The position numbers were made by a program, and so were the translations under genes. The notes beneath the pieces are model-generated. The model saw nothing but the letters and a program-made list of their open reading frames with translations. It had not been told where the DNA came from and ran no database searches. From assembly GCF_029502005.1 (NCBI RefSeq), contig NZ_JAMQOT010000001.1, positions 992,001-1,056,000 of the forward strand: 64,000 nt of DNA, read 5' to 3'. Position 1 is the stretch's first letter. Every line of letters starts with the position of its first letter. This DNA is from Natrinema salsiterrestre (GTDB lineage: Archaea; Halobacteriota; Halobacteria; Halobacteriales; Natrialbaceae). Below, piece by piece: positions 27,530-35,508 of this stretch.

Positions 27530-28285
27530 TCATTCGTCCGAGTTCGCTGGCACCGGTTCCTCTTGCCCACCCTGCTCCGAATCGTTCTCGTCCGTTTCGT
27601 CCGATTCCCCGGCAGGTGATTCGCCGTCGGCCGCGCCGCCGACCGTCTTTTCGACTTCCTTGCTCACCGTCTCCTCGACCGTCTTGGTCACGTCCTCGCT
27701 GACGGTCTCCCCGACTTTTTCCGCCACGTTGTCGACTTCCTTGCTCACCGTATCGCTCACCGTCTCCTCGACTTCCTTGCTTACCGTGTCGCTCACCGTC
27801 TCCTCGACTTCCTTGCTTACCGTATCGCTCACCGTCTCTTCGACCTCTTTGCTCACCGTGTCACTTACCGTCTCCTCGACCTCTTTGCTTACCGTGTCGC
27901 TCACCGTCTCCTCGACTTCCTTGCTTACCGTGTCGCTCACCGTCTCCTCGACTTCCTTGCTTACCGTATCGCTCACCGTCTCTTCGACCTCTTTGCTCAC
28001 CGTGTCGCTCACCGTCTCCTCGACGCCCTTGCTGACCGTCTCTTCGACTTCTTTACTTACCGTGTCACTGACCGTCTGTTCGACCCGCTCGGCCACTTCG
28101 GTCGTCATCCAGTCGGGATCGAACCGGGCCATCTTCCACACGACGTGGATGACGTAGGAGGCCAGTACGCCGAGGCCGAACGCCACCCCGACACCCGTCC
28201 CGACCGCGACGATGAGCGCGACCGCAGCGAAGATCATCACGCCGTACGCGAGGTCGACCAGGAAATCGACGCGTGTCGGGTTCAT
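27530..28285 (-). CDS. Membrane-anchored protein with a 12-residue tandem repeat helix
   Basis: The start at 28285 gives MNPTRVDFLVDLAYG and 251 residues. Two hydrophobic helices (about residues 10-30 and 32-50) are followed by a long run of the 12-residue unit VEETVSDTVSKE. There are eight consecutive units, then (N-terminal to these) one short unit ending SKG and one variant starting VEQT. The C-terminus is a Gly/Glu/Asp tail. Valines fall every fourth residue (positions 1, 5 and 9 of each unit). This predicts a long amphipathic helix with a slowly drifting hydrophobic stripe, not a standard heptad coiled coil. No family is recognised. Confidence 0.8.
   Translation of the reverse strand: MNPTRVDFLVDLAYGVMIFAAVALIVAVGTGVGVAFGLGVLASYVIHVVWKMARFDPDWMTTEVAERVEQTVSDTVSKEVEETVSKGVEETVSDTVSKEVEETVSDTVSKEVEETVSDTVSKEVEETVSDTVSKEVEETVSDTVSKEVEETVSDTVSKEVEETVSDTVSKEVEETVSDTVSKEVDNVAEKVGETVSEDVTKTVEETVSKEVEKTVGGAADGESPAGESDETDENDSEQGGQEEPVPANSDE
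27734..28085 (-). repeat. 36-bp coding tandem repeat
   Basis: Eight 36-bp units plus one shortened and one variant unit encode the VEETVSDTVSKE repeats. Units differ mostly at silent third positions. The pattern of silent changes in units around 27787-27860 recurs at 27931-28004, 144 bp (four units) away. That suggests duplication of a four-unit block. Confidence 0.85.
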
Positions 28286-28477
28286 TGCGGACACCGTTCG
28301 AAAAATTCGGCACAACCGATTGCTACGTGCATTACCGAATGACAGTGCTCCAGCCGAAAAAACTCGTCTACTCGGCGCTGGGTTCGGAGACCGTACTACC
28401 GAGTCCGAACAGCCGTCCCGTCACAGTTCCGACGGACGGCACCCCGATCGGATCCCCCCTTCAGTCGACCGTCGATA

Positions 28478-30031
28478 TCACGCCTGTACGATCGACCACC
28501 GCTGGGTATCGTCGCCGGTCCACTCGGACTGGTGGACGTTCGCTCCGTTCTCGGTCGACGTCCCCCCGACCGCCAGCACGAGCCCGCTGTTGACGTTCGT
28601 GACGGTGTGCGTACCGTCCTCGCGTTCCGCGAGCTCCCAGCGCTGGTTGTCGCCGCCGTGTCGCTCCCACTGGTGGACGTTCGCACCGACGGCGGTCGAG
28701 GCACCGTCGACGTCGAGGGCCTTGTGGCTGTGGACGGCGACGATCTCGTAGCGTCCGTCGTCGATCTCCTCGAGCCGCCAGCGCTGGTTCGCCTGCCCGA
28801 GATCGTCCCACTGCTGGACGTTTGCGCCGTTCTCAGGGGAGACGCCGTCGACGTCGAGTACCTTCCCGCTGTGAGCGTTGACCAGCGTGTACGTGTCGCG
28901 TCTGGCGACGGTATCGAAACCGAGCTCGAGCCCCATGTGGTCGGAAAGATAGTTCGGACTGCCGTCCTCGTCGGAGAACTCGAGGGGGTCCCCCTTCTCT
29001 CGCCAGAACGAGGCCCGTTTCATCCCGCTGACGTCGAGTTCGAACGTGTGGTCGGGTTTGGGCTCCTCGACCAGGACGTAATCGATCCGGTTCCCCGCGT
29101 CGCTGCTGTCGGCTTCGTTACAGTAGTACGGCCGGTCACCGTCGGGGTCGACGAGACAGCCCTCACCGAACGCGTCGTCGTTCGTTCCGGCGGCTCCGGG
29201 TTCCGGATCCCCGCCGTGGACCTCCCAGGCGTCGTACATCCCGAGTTCGTTCATCAGACCGACGAGGTGATCGTACTCGTCCCGTTCTCGAGCGATGTTG
29301 AAGTCGCCCATCACCATCGTGACGTTCTCGGGCCGCGCGGTCGATTCGATGAACGCGATTAGCTCCTCGACCTGATTCCCTCGCGCCTCGTACCGATCCG
29401 TCGGCGTGTCATCGCAGAACGGCAAGCCGCCGCCCGCGAACAGATGAGTCGAGTACAGATCGACGTTGCCGGGGCCGACGTTGATCTCGGTGTGCAACAC
29501 CCCTTTCCGCGCGTAGTAGTCGGAATCGCACCACTCCGCGCCTTTTTCGTCGAACTCCATTTCGGTCGTGGAGACGATCAGACGGTCGGCCCTGTCGCCC
29601 GTCAGGAACGTCTGGAGGCCGCTTCCGGGCCCGACGTCGTTCCACTCCGCCGTCGGACCGACGCGGTCGCGGTGGGTAGCACCGCCCGCATCGAGCCCGT
29701 CTCGGACACCGTTCCGGAACCCGTCGCCGAAGACCTCACAGAGCCCCGCGATGTCGTAACCGTTCGCCGCCAGCGCCTCGCCGATTTCGAACGCGCGCTC
29801 GTCGGGCTCGGGCGCGCTCTCGACGGTTGCGCCGAGGATCGATACCTCGAGCAGCCACGCGTTCCACGCGAGGAGCCGGTGGTCGGGCTCTCCGGGCGGC
29901 GTCGCGCCGGCGGTCGACGAGCCGAGCGTCAGCCCCAGTAGGCCCGCGGTCGTGGCTCCCGCCCCACTGCGCAACAGGTCTCGTCGACTGCCGACGAACG
30001 GCGCATCCCCAGTATTGGTATCGTTTGCCAT
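28478..30031 (-). CDS. Tat-exported nuclease/phosphatase-fold enzyme with ricin-B lectin domain
   Basis: This 517-residue protein starts with a Tat signal (SRRDLLRSGAGATTAGLLGL). An endonuclease/exonuclease/phosphatase domain follows, with LLAWNAW, a CEVFG acidic residue, MVMGDFNIARE, NRIDYVLV and LSDHMGLEL. Family members include sphingomyelinases, phosphodiesterases and DNases. Residues ~385-517 form a ricin-B (beta-trefoil) lectin with three repeats, each containing a QRW motif. The protein is probably secreted folded and binds a glycan. The substrate (lipid headgroup, nucleic acid or sugar phosphate) cannot be assigned. Confidence 0.88.
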   Translation of the reverse strand: MANDTNTGDAPFVGSRRDLLRSGAGATTAGLLGLTLGSSTAGATPPGEPDHRLLAWNAWLLEVSILGATVESAPEPDERAFEIGEALAANGYDIAGLCEVFGDGFRNGVRDGLDAGGATHRDRVGPTAEWNDVGPGSGLQTFLTGDRADRLIVSTTEMEFDEKGAEWCDSDYYARKGVLHTEINVGPGNVDLYSTHLFAGGGLPFCDDTPTDRYEARGNQVEELIAFIESTARPENVTMVMGDFNIARERDEYDHLVGLMNELGMYDAWEVHGGDPEPGAAGTNDDAFGEGCLVDPDGDRPYYCNEADSSDAGNRIDYVLVEEPKPDHTFELDVSGMKRASFWREKGDPLEFSDEDGSPNYLSDHMGLELGFDTVARRDTYTLVNAHSGKVLDVDGVSPENGANVQQWDDLGQANQRWRLEEIDDGRYEIVAVHSHKALDVDGASTAVGANVHQWERHGGDNQRWELAEREDGTHTVTNVNSGLVLAVGGTSTENGANVHQSEWTGDDTQRWSIVQA

Positions 30032-30200
30032 TATTAGAAACCGATACGTTCTTCGCCGAAATAATGTGTAGTCGTTTGGCCGGAAATAAACGGTTACTTT
30101 TCCGTACGGGTGGGTCGGACGCGGAGCGACGGCCCGCTAACCGGACCCCATCCTCGAGCGGACGCAACGTTTTGCGTCGTGACATCGTAGGACGCGGCGG

Positions 30201-30596
30201 ATGGACGCCGAACGCTGGTGGCCGCCGTTCGTCGAGGTCGCGGCGCTCGTGTGGATCGTGCTGTTCGTCGTCGACGTCGCGGTCGCCTTCGACTTGCTCG
30301 TCGTCTCCGAGTCGCTCGCAGCGACGATTCGGAGCGTCCTCCGGTGGCTCCTCGTCGTTTTCCTCCTCGACGTCGCACTCCTCTATCGGTGGTCGGACCA
30401 GAGTCCCGGACGGTTCGTCCGCTCGAACTGGTTCCTCATCCTCACCGTGGTCCCGTGGTTCCGACCGTTTCGACTCCTCCGTATCGGCCGGTCGATCCGC
30501 GCACTGCGCCTCCTCACCGGGTCACGCCGAGTCGGCTCGTTCCTCAACAAGATCCGTCGGAAGTGTCACAGTCTGTGGCATCGACTACGCGAGTGA
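30201..30596 (+). CDS. Voltage-sensor-like four-helix membrane protein without a pore
   Basis: This 131-residue protein has four hydrophobic segments (about residues 12-34, 43-63, 72-86 and 88-106). The last has arginines at 88, 91, 94, 97, 100 and 103, an exact RxxRxxRxxRxxRxxR S4 pattern. The segment before it (SNWFLILTVVPW) resembles S3 of archaeal voltage-gated potassium channels. There is no S5-pore-S6 or TVGYG filter, so it is a voltage-sensor domain alone. It could be a proton-channel-like protein, a regulator or a channel remnant. Its 3' end overlaps the convergent DUF389 gene by 12 bp. Confidence 0.65.
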   Translation: MDAERWWPPFVEVAALVWIVLFVVDVAVAFDLLVVSESLAATIRSVLRWLLVVFLLDVALLYRWSDQSPGRFVRSNWFLILTVVPWFRPFRLLRIGRSIRALRLLTGSRRVGSFLNKIRRKCHSLWHRLRE

Positions 30597-31958
30597 GGGC
30601 CGCGACGAGAGCGGCAGCCGCTCGTCGACCTGCCACCACGCGCCCCGCCCGTCGTCGGCGTCACCGACTGCCGCCGCGCGCTGGTAGTCGACGAACCGAA
30701 CGTCGACGCTGACGGACCGGTCCGTCTCCGCACTCATCTCGGTCCAGAGTTCGTCCGCCAGTCCGTCGTGTTCGAGGCCGCTCGAGCGCCCCACGGTCAC
30801 CGTCACCGAGACGTCGTCGCTGAACGCGCTCGCGTCGTTGTACTCGGTCGCGACGCCGGCGAGCTCCAGCGAACCGTACTCGGGGTCGTCGAGCACCGCC
30901 TGAACGTCGTCGTTTACCTGCTGTTCGAATACGAGGTGCTGGTACGTCCCGACGGCGGTCACCGCGACGACGACCAGAAACAACAAGACGATGACGGCGT
31001 ACGCGCCCGTGCGGAGCGATACGGCGGCGTTCTCGCGGACGTTGCGGATGACCGACGAGCGGTAGCCCAGCGCGATGAGCGTGAGATACGCGGTGAGGTT
31101 GATGAACACGATGTTCATCAGGAGCAAGACGACCGCGCCCGCGATGACGATCGGTTCGCCCCAGGCCGTCCCGATGCCGGCCACGGCGGCGGCCGGGACG
31201 ATGGCCGCGGCGACGGCGACGCCGGCGAGGGAGACGGGGAGATCGGTCGCGAGCGCGAGCGCACCGGCGAACCCGGCGAAGATGGCGATGACGAGCGTCA
31301 GGAGATTCGGCGTGACGAACGCGCCGACCTGACCGATGCGACCGATGTCCAGCGTCGGCGGGACGAACCCGCTCCGTCGCAGGAACACGCTCATCGCGAT
31401 CGCACCGACGTACGCGACGACGAGCCCCGCCACTTGCGACGTGGCGCTGTCGACGACCATCTCGCGGTCGCTGATGACGGCACCCACGCTCGCGGAGAGC
31501 GTCGACCCCGCGAACGGCGCGATCACCATCGCACCCACGATGACGATGGCCGAGTCCAGCAGGAGGCCGCCGACGGCGACGATCGCGCTCGCGATCGCGA
31601 ACGCGAGGTACGTCGCCGTGTCCGGCGTCAGGTCCTCCGCCCGCTCTCGGATCTCGGCGTGTGACGCGCCGCGCTCGCCTTTCGGCCCCTCGACGTAGCG
31701 GTCCGTCATCTCCTCGACGTCGGGGACGTTCGCCCGGTCGACGTCCGTGACGACGGTGTAGGTGTCTTCGCCGAGTCCGGCATCGTACAGCCGCTCGAGT
31801 ACCGTCTCGACGGCCCCCGACGGGACCGGGACGTTCGCCAGACGTCCGTCGCGACGGCCGTCCGCGTCGACGAAGACGAACTGCACGTCCATCTCCGACA
31901 GCGTCTCCCGTACCGCGTCGCGGTCCTCGCTGGGAACGAAGACCTGAATGAGCCGCAT
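30585..31958 (-). CDS. DUF389/TIGR00341 membrane protein
   Basis: The ATG at 31958 (MRLIQVFVPSEDRDAV) gives 457 residues. An N-terminal soluble ferredoxin-like domain (~1-90) is followed by about eight membrane helices (with GAMVIAPFAGSTL and TPNLLTLVIAIFAGFAGAL) and a C-terminal soluble tail. This is the TIGR00341/DUF389 architecture; transport function is suspected but unproven. A 16-base perfect palindrome overlaps the start codon, which suggests repression by a dimeric regulator. Confidence 0.88.
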   Translation of the reverse strand: MRLIQVFVPSEDRDAVRETLSEMDVQFVFVDADGRRDGRLANVPVPSGAVETVLERLYDAGLGEDTYTVVTDVDRANVPDVEEMTDRYVEGPKGERGASHAEIRERAEDLTPDTATYLAFAIASAIVAVGGLLLDSAIVIVGAMVIAPFAGSTLSASVGAVISDREMVVDSATSQVAGLVVAYVGAIAMSVFLRRSGFVPPTLDIGRIGQVGAFVTPNLLTLVIAIFAGFAGALALATDLPVSLAGVAVAAAIVPAAAVAGIGTAWGEPIVIAGAVVLLLMNIVFINLTAYLTLIALGYRSSVIRNVRENAAVSLRTGAYAVIVLLFLVVVAVTAVGTYQHLVFEQQVNDDVQAVLDDPEYGSLELAGVATEYNDASAFSDDVSVTVTVGRSSGLEHDGLADELWTEMSAETDRSVSVDVRFVDYQRAAAVGDADDGRGAWWQVDERLPLSSRPSLA

Positions 31959-31973
31959 ACCGACCGGTCGGTA
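31958..31973. promoter_or_regulatory. 16-bp perfect palindrome over the DUF389 start codon
   Basis: TACCGACCGGTCGGTA is self-complementary over all 16 bases. It begins at the first base of the DUF389 ATG and extends upstream, toward an A/T-richer GCAAAAGG stretch. The location suits an operator. Confidence 0.5.
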
Positions 31974-32207
31974 CACACGCCTTTTGCTAACAGCCTACTA
32001 CGGCCGATAACAGTGAGCATATGCGGGACACCGGGACGGGTCGCGTTCGTTCCGTCAGCGTCGGGAACGTTCGCGTGACGACCGGACAGGCCTCGGGAAC
32101 GGGAGCGATCGAAGGGGCCGCGTCCGTCCGGTAGTCATGTCGATTTCGATGACTGTGTGTTTCGAACGAAGAGGCTTTACACCCATCTGGTGCGTTAGCT
32201 AGTTGCT

Positions 32208-32378
32208 ATGGCCGGACTCCTACAGCGAACCGCGGAGGGAATCGACAGCCTGTCCCGATCGGTCTGGGACGACTCGAGTCAGCTCGAGAAGGCGATCATC
32301 GCCGTCGTCCTCATCGTTACCGGGGCGGCGATCCCCGTCGTTCCGATCGTCCTGATCGCCCGGTACATCGCCAACTGA
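32208..32378 (+). CDS. 56-residue single-helix membrane protein
   Basis: This short gene starts at the ATG at 32208 and stops at 32376-32378. An amphipathic N-terminus (MAGLLQRTAEGIDSLSR) is followed by an acidic segment (VWDDSSQLEKA) and one long hydrophobic helix rich in Ile, Val and Pro, ending with ARYIAN. GGCTTTACACCC about 28 bases upstream is a promoter candidate. The composition fits small haloarchaeal membrane proteins. The function is unknown. Confidence 0.7.
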   Translation: MAGLLQRTAEGIDSLSRSVWDDSSQLEKAIIAVVLIVTGAAIPVVPIVLIARYIAN

Positions 32379-32490
32379 GAGTGTGACAGTGCGGGCGGTT
32401 CCGCTCACAGAAACGTGTCCTCGGCACTCACGATACACAATCTATCCATAGTGACTGTGTGTAGCGCGTCTATAGACGGCGCTCGTTCTG

Positions 32491-32976
32491 TCACCGTTCG
32501 TCCAGTATCCGGATGCCGCGCTCCACGACTGCCTCGGTCACGAAGAGACTGGTCTCACGCTGGAGTGCGCGCATACGCGATGCTGCGTCGTCTCTGTCGA
32601 GGAATTCGCGGCCGTAACCGAGCGCGATGATGCCGATAGAACCGCGTACCTCGACGCCCGCGTCGGATGCTGCCTCTCGGGCGGCGAGGTCGTCGGTTAG
32701 GAGAACGACTCCCCGGTCTTCAGCGACTGCAATCGCGGCGCGTTCTCCGGCGTCGAGTTCTTCAGTTCCGACTCGACTTTCGTCGGCTTCGACGAGTTCG
32801 TACGAGAGGTCGGCCAATCCGTCCGGAACACCACTGGCGTCGACCTCTTTATAGACCGTCTCCGGAACGAAGAGCGTGTCAAACGTCGCGAACAGTTCGA
32901 GCGAATCGATTTCGGCGAGATGAATGAGCGGTCCCGCGTCCGAGACAGCCGCGAGCGTCACGCGTTCAAACCCCAA
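32491..32976 (-). CDS. PIN-domain toxin-like ribonuclease
   Basis: This 161-residue protein has PIN landmarks: VSDAGPLIHL near the N-terminus (first catalytic Asp), the central ELDAGERAAIAVA (Glu/Asp), and VVLLTDDLAAREAA (third acidic site). It resembles the DUF3368/VapC-like branch. Its first 19 bases overlap the end of the upstream small gene, the usual layout of a toxin-antitoxin pair. PIN toxins cleave RNA, commonly tRNA. Confidence 0.85.
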   Translation of the reverse strand: MGFERVTLAAVSDAGPLIHLAEIDSLELFATFDTLFVPETVYKEVDASGVPDGLADLSYELVEADESRVGTEELDAGERAAIAVAEDRGVVLLTDDLAAREAASDAGVEVRGSIGIIALGYGREFLDRDDAASRMRALQRETSLFVTEAVVERGIRILDER

Positions 32977-33209
32977 TCGACGTCTTCCTCGACGAGCTCA
33001 CGCTCTCGCTCCGCTCGCTCGACTTTCGTCCGACCGACACGTTCGATTGCTTCCTCGCGGTCGAGTTCGCCGTCGAAGTACCGCGTGAGAACGAGATCTT
33101 CCCACAGGCCCTCGAGACCGCGTTCGAGTGCCCGCTCGAATACTTCGGACTCCGGAAGGCCGCGGGCTTCAGCGATTTCTCGAACTCGATCGGAGATTTC
33201 GGCGGCCAT
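32958..33209 (-). CDS. Antitoxin partner of the PIN toxin
   Basis: The ATG at 33209 gives 83 residues, MAAEISDRVREIAEARGLPE. An N-terminal helical segment resembling a ribbon-helix-helix or UPF0175-type antitoxin (SEVFERALERGLEGL) is followed by an acidic, helical tail that would wrap the toxin. It ends inside the PIN gene and is clearly translated with it. Confidence 0.75.
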   Translation of the reverse strand: MAAEISDRVREIAEARGLPESEVFERALERGLEGLWEDLVLTRYFDGELDREEAIERVGRTKVERAERERELVEEDVDWGLNA

Positions 33210-33476
33210 ACGGTATGATTGCTCGGCAACGTTCTTAAATCCGTGTCCGCCCGAACAGCGAGAATCCGACCGTGGTCTCTGTCTACTGTGGCCACTACCA
33301 GATTTCCCATAGACTCGCTCTCCCGTCAGAGATAGCGGCCTCGGCACTCATAGGGCTCGTCACGACCGGATGCCGAGTCCGGCTCGGAGCGGGTGCATCG
33401 TCATCGGCCACGTGACGCTACGGTGGTCGCTCCAAAGACGGTTTGGATTCGCCAGAAATTGACGCGATGCCTCGAG

Positions 33477-33701
33477 TTACGACCCGTGCTCCGTCGTCTC
33501 GTTCGCGAAGGCCGCGTTCCACTCGTCGATCAGGTTCTCGAGTCGCGCCGAGTTCCGGTGGGAGAACGTCCGCGGGGCGCGGTCGGTGGCCGTTCGCGGG
33601 TCCTCGGTGACGGGAGCCGAGGGGGGCGTCTGCGTGCGGGTCGAGGTTCGGTTCGGTGTCGATTCGGCGTCGGTCGTTGATTGCAGGCGTTGTGTGCTCA
33701 T
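33477..33701 (-). CDS. Hypothetical 74-residue Ser/Thr-rich protein
   Basis: MSTQRLQSTTDAESTPNRTS begins a low-complexity N-terminus. A short conserved-looking C-terminal helix (RLENLIDEWNAAFANET) follows. Such tails occur in small haloarchaeal proteins, but I cannot name a family. A TTTATAA on the same strand lies about 110 bases upstream. Confidence is moderate. Confidence 0.45.
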   Translation of the reverse strand: MSTQRLQSTTDAESTPNRTSTRTQTPPSAPVTEDPRTATDRAPRTFSHRNSARLENLIDEWNAAFANETTEHGS

Positions 33702-34057
33702 GTCGGTCGGGTAGTGGATATCGTCGAAAATCGGTACTCGTCGTCGGAAACGAACTCAGACTGCTACGTGTACGACCGACATCTCTACTCACCCTTTCCG
33801 GCTACTCCGTTATAAAAGTTCATGATAGATATCGGCTCTGTGGGATGGTGTCTGAAAACAAGGACCATGGTAGAAGTTGCCAAAGCACAGTGGATTGCCG
33901 ACGGTGGCGAACCCGTCGAATTACAGCGGCTCGAGCCGGTATACAGTCGTCGAGCCCGTTACTAACCGACGAGTGCTCGGCAGTCCGCTCGTCCCCTCAC
34001 CGACTGCCCCGATCCGATACCTTGAGAACCCGCGGTCGAGTCCCCACGCGTAACACG
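33702..34057. other. Intergenic region with a strong TATA box
   Basis: About 355 bp. TATAAAA at 33811-33817 is the clearest TATA box in this part. No convincing gene starts at the expected distance on the + strand. A 32-codon frame from 33867 to 33965 is possible but weak. The stretch 33815-33900 is less GC-rich than its surroundings. It may serve the minus-strand gene at 33701 or an unseen RNA. Confidence 0.4.
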
Positions 34058-34747
34058 ATGCCGAGCGACGAGCGAGACGGGGACGTCGATGAGCCGGACG
34101 TGAGCTTCGTGGTCCCGGCGCGAAACGAGGGCGACTACCTCCGGGGAACCCTCGGGAGCCTCGCCGCGCTGGACACCGACTACGCCGCCGAGGTGATCGT
34201 CGTCGACGGCGACTCGAGCGACGATACGCGGGCGATCGCCCGCGAGTACGGTGCGACCGTCCTCCAGGAAGGCGGCTCGAGCATCGCGGTCGCCCGGAAT
34301 ATGGGGGCCGATCGCGCGACCGGCGAGTGGCTCGCCTTCGTGGATGCGGACACGCGGGTGCGGGCGAACTACCTCACCGAACTGCTCGGCTTCGTCGAGG
34401 CGAACGGACTCGCGGCCGCGAGTTCGTACTGCCGGATCACCGGTCCCCACCGATCGGTGCTGATGGAACTCACGATCAACCACGTGTTCTCCCGGCTCGA
34501 GCGGCCGATTCTGCCGGGATTCAACTGTCTCGTCCACCGGCGGGCGTTCGAGGAGATCGGTGGCTTTCCCGAGGTGGCCAACGAGGACACGGCGTTCAGT
34601 CGAGCGCTCGCCCGTCGCCTGCCGACGGCGTACTGTCCGAACGTCCTGGTCGAGAGTTCGGGTCGGCGGATCGCCGACCAGGGGTTGACCGGAACGCTGT
34701 GGCACTACCTCTCCCTGGACGTCGAGCGCCTCCGTGCGGAGTACTGA
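34058..34747 (+). CDS. Family 2 glycosyltransferase
   Basis: The ATG at 34058 gives 229 residues; longer in-frame versions have non-coding composition. The GT-A fold is clear: VSFVVPARNEGDYLRGTL, VIVVDGDSSDDT, ARNMGADRATGEWLAFVDADT (the DxD motif is DAD), and later GGFPEVANEDTAF. It transfers a sugar from a nucleotide-sugar, probably in surface glycan or glycolipid synthesis. No other glycan gene is adjacent. Confidence 0.9.
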   Translation: MPSDERDGDVDEPDVSFVVPARNEGDYLRGTLGSLAALDTDYAAEVIVVDGDSSDDTRAIAREYGATVLQEGGSSIAVARNMGADRATGEWLAFVDADTRVRANYLTELLGFVEANGLAAASSYCRITGPHRSVLMELTINHVFSRLERPILPGFNCLVHRRAFEEIGGFPEVANEDTAFSRALARRLPTAYCPNVLVESSGRRIADQGLTGTLWHYLSLDVERLRAEY

Positions 34748-34817
34748 GAACTACGCGGTGGGAAGTCAGTGCTGTCGCTACTCGAGGCGACGGTGAAAGA
34801 AGGCGGCCGATGCCGCG

Positions 34818-34979
34818 TTACGAGACGAACGTCAGCAGCTGGACCAGCACGCCCATCAGGAGGCCGAACGCGATGACCGTCTTCGGATCGATACGGATGG
34901 CGTTCGAGTCCTCGGAGTCGAAGTACCGGACGAGTCCGGCACTGGACATCAGCCCGCCAGTGTTCTGTCCTTTATCCAT
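34818..34979 (-). CDS. secG: SecG/Sec61-beta, preprotein translocase subunit
   Basis: This short gene runs from the ATG at 34979 to the TAA at 34818-34820. It encodes 53 residues: [20 protein letters not shown], a short acidic hinge, [18 protein letters not shown] and a final hydrophobic stretch. This is the typical archaeal Sec61-beta: a soluble N-terminus and one C-terminal membrane helix. It forms the SecYEG channel with SecY and SecE, which are not in the window. The start is preceded by a run typical of leaderless genes. Confidence 0.92.
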   Translation of the reverse strand: MDKGQNTGGLMSSAGLVRYFDSEDSNAIRIDPKTVIAFGLLMGVLVQLLTFVS

Positions 34980-35097
34980 ACCCGTATCTACGTCCCCCCG
35001 GAACTAAACCTTTCGACCGGCAGCGTCGTCGATCACGGCAACGTAATGGGAGTGGGAAACCCTTATGCGCAGCGCGCGGTAAGTAGCGCTGAACCGT

Positions 35098-35367
35098 ATG
35101 ACTGTCACACTCAAGGACTTCTACGCGGACTGGTGTGGCCCCTGCAAGACCCAGGACCCGATCCTCGAGGAGCTCGAGGACGACTGGGCGGGCCGATTCG
35201 AAGTCGAGAAAGTAAACGTCGACGAACAGCAAGATGTCGCCAACGAGTACCAGGTTCGATCGCTGCCGACTCTCATCATCGAGAACGACGACGGCATCGT
35301 CGAGCGCTTCGTCGGCGTCACCCAGCGCGACGACATCGAGGACGCCCTCGAGTCCGCCGGCGCGTAA
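35098..35367 (+). CDS. Small thioredoxin
   Basis: This 89-residue protein has the active site FYADWCGPCKTQDP and the cis-proline in RSLPTLIIEND. It is shorter than a typical thioredoxin at the N-terminus: the catalytic motif begins at residue ~11, so the first strand and helix of the usual fold are missing. It would be a cytoplasmic disulfide reductase or a redox partner. It lies alone, near npdG. Confidence 0.93.
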   Translation: MTVTLKDFYADWCGPCKTQDPILEELEDDWAGRFEVEKVNVDEQQDVANEYQVRSLPTLIIENDDGIVERFVGVTQRDDIEDALESAGA

Positions 35368-35508
35368 CACCGTCGCATCTTCTCCCGATTTACGCTCGAC
35401 CAGCGAGAGCGGTAGCAATCCCGACTCGAATGGCCCCTCGAGCGACAGCGCCGGCGAAAACGGGATCGGTCGAAACGGGACCCGTCGCTCACCTCGAGTC
35501 GGTATCGC

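Noticed and set aside
27734-28085. Possible CRISPR array (36-bp spaced repeats)
   Set aside because: There are no unique spacers. The units are contiguous, in frame and encode a protein repeat.
33867-33965. 32-codon frame MVEVAKAQWIADGGEPVEL...
   Set aside because: It is plausible in composition, but there is no ribosome site or start-proximal promoter at the right spacing, and I know no family.
33845-34057. N-terminal extension of the glycosyltransferase from the ATG at 33845
   Set aside because: A TATA box is well placed, but the 71 added residues are Arg/Ser/Cys-rich and unlike a GT2 N-terminus. The ATG at 34058 fits better.
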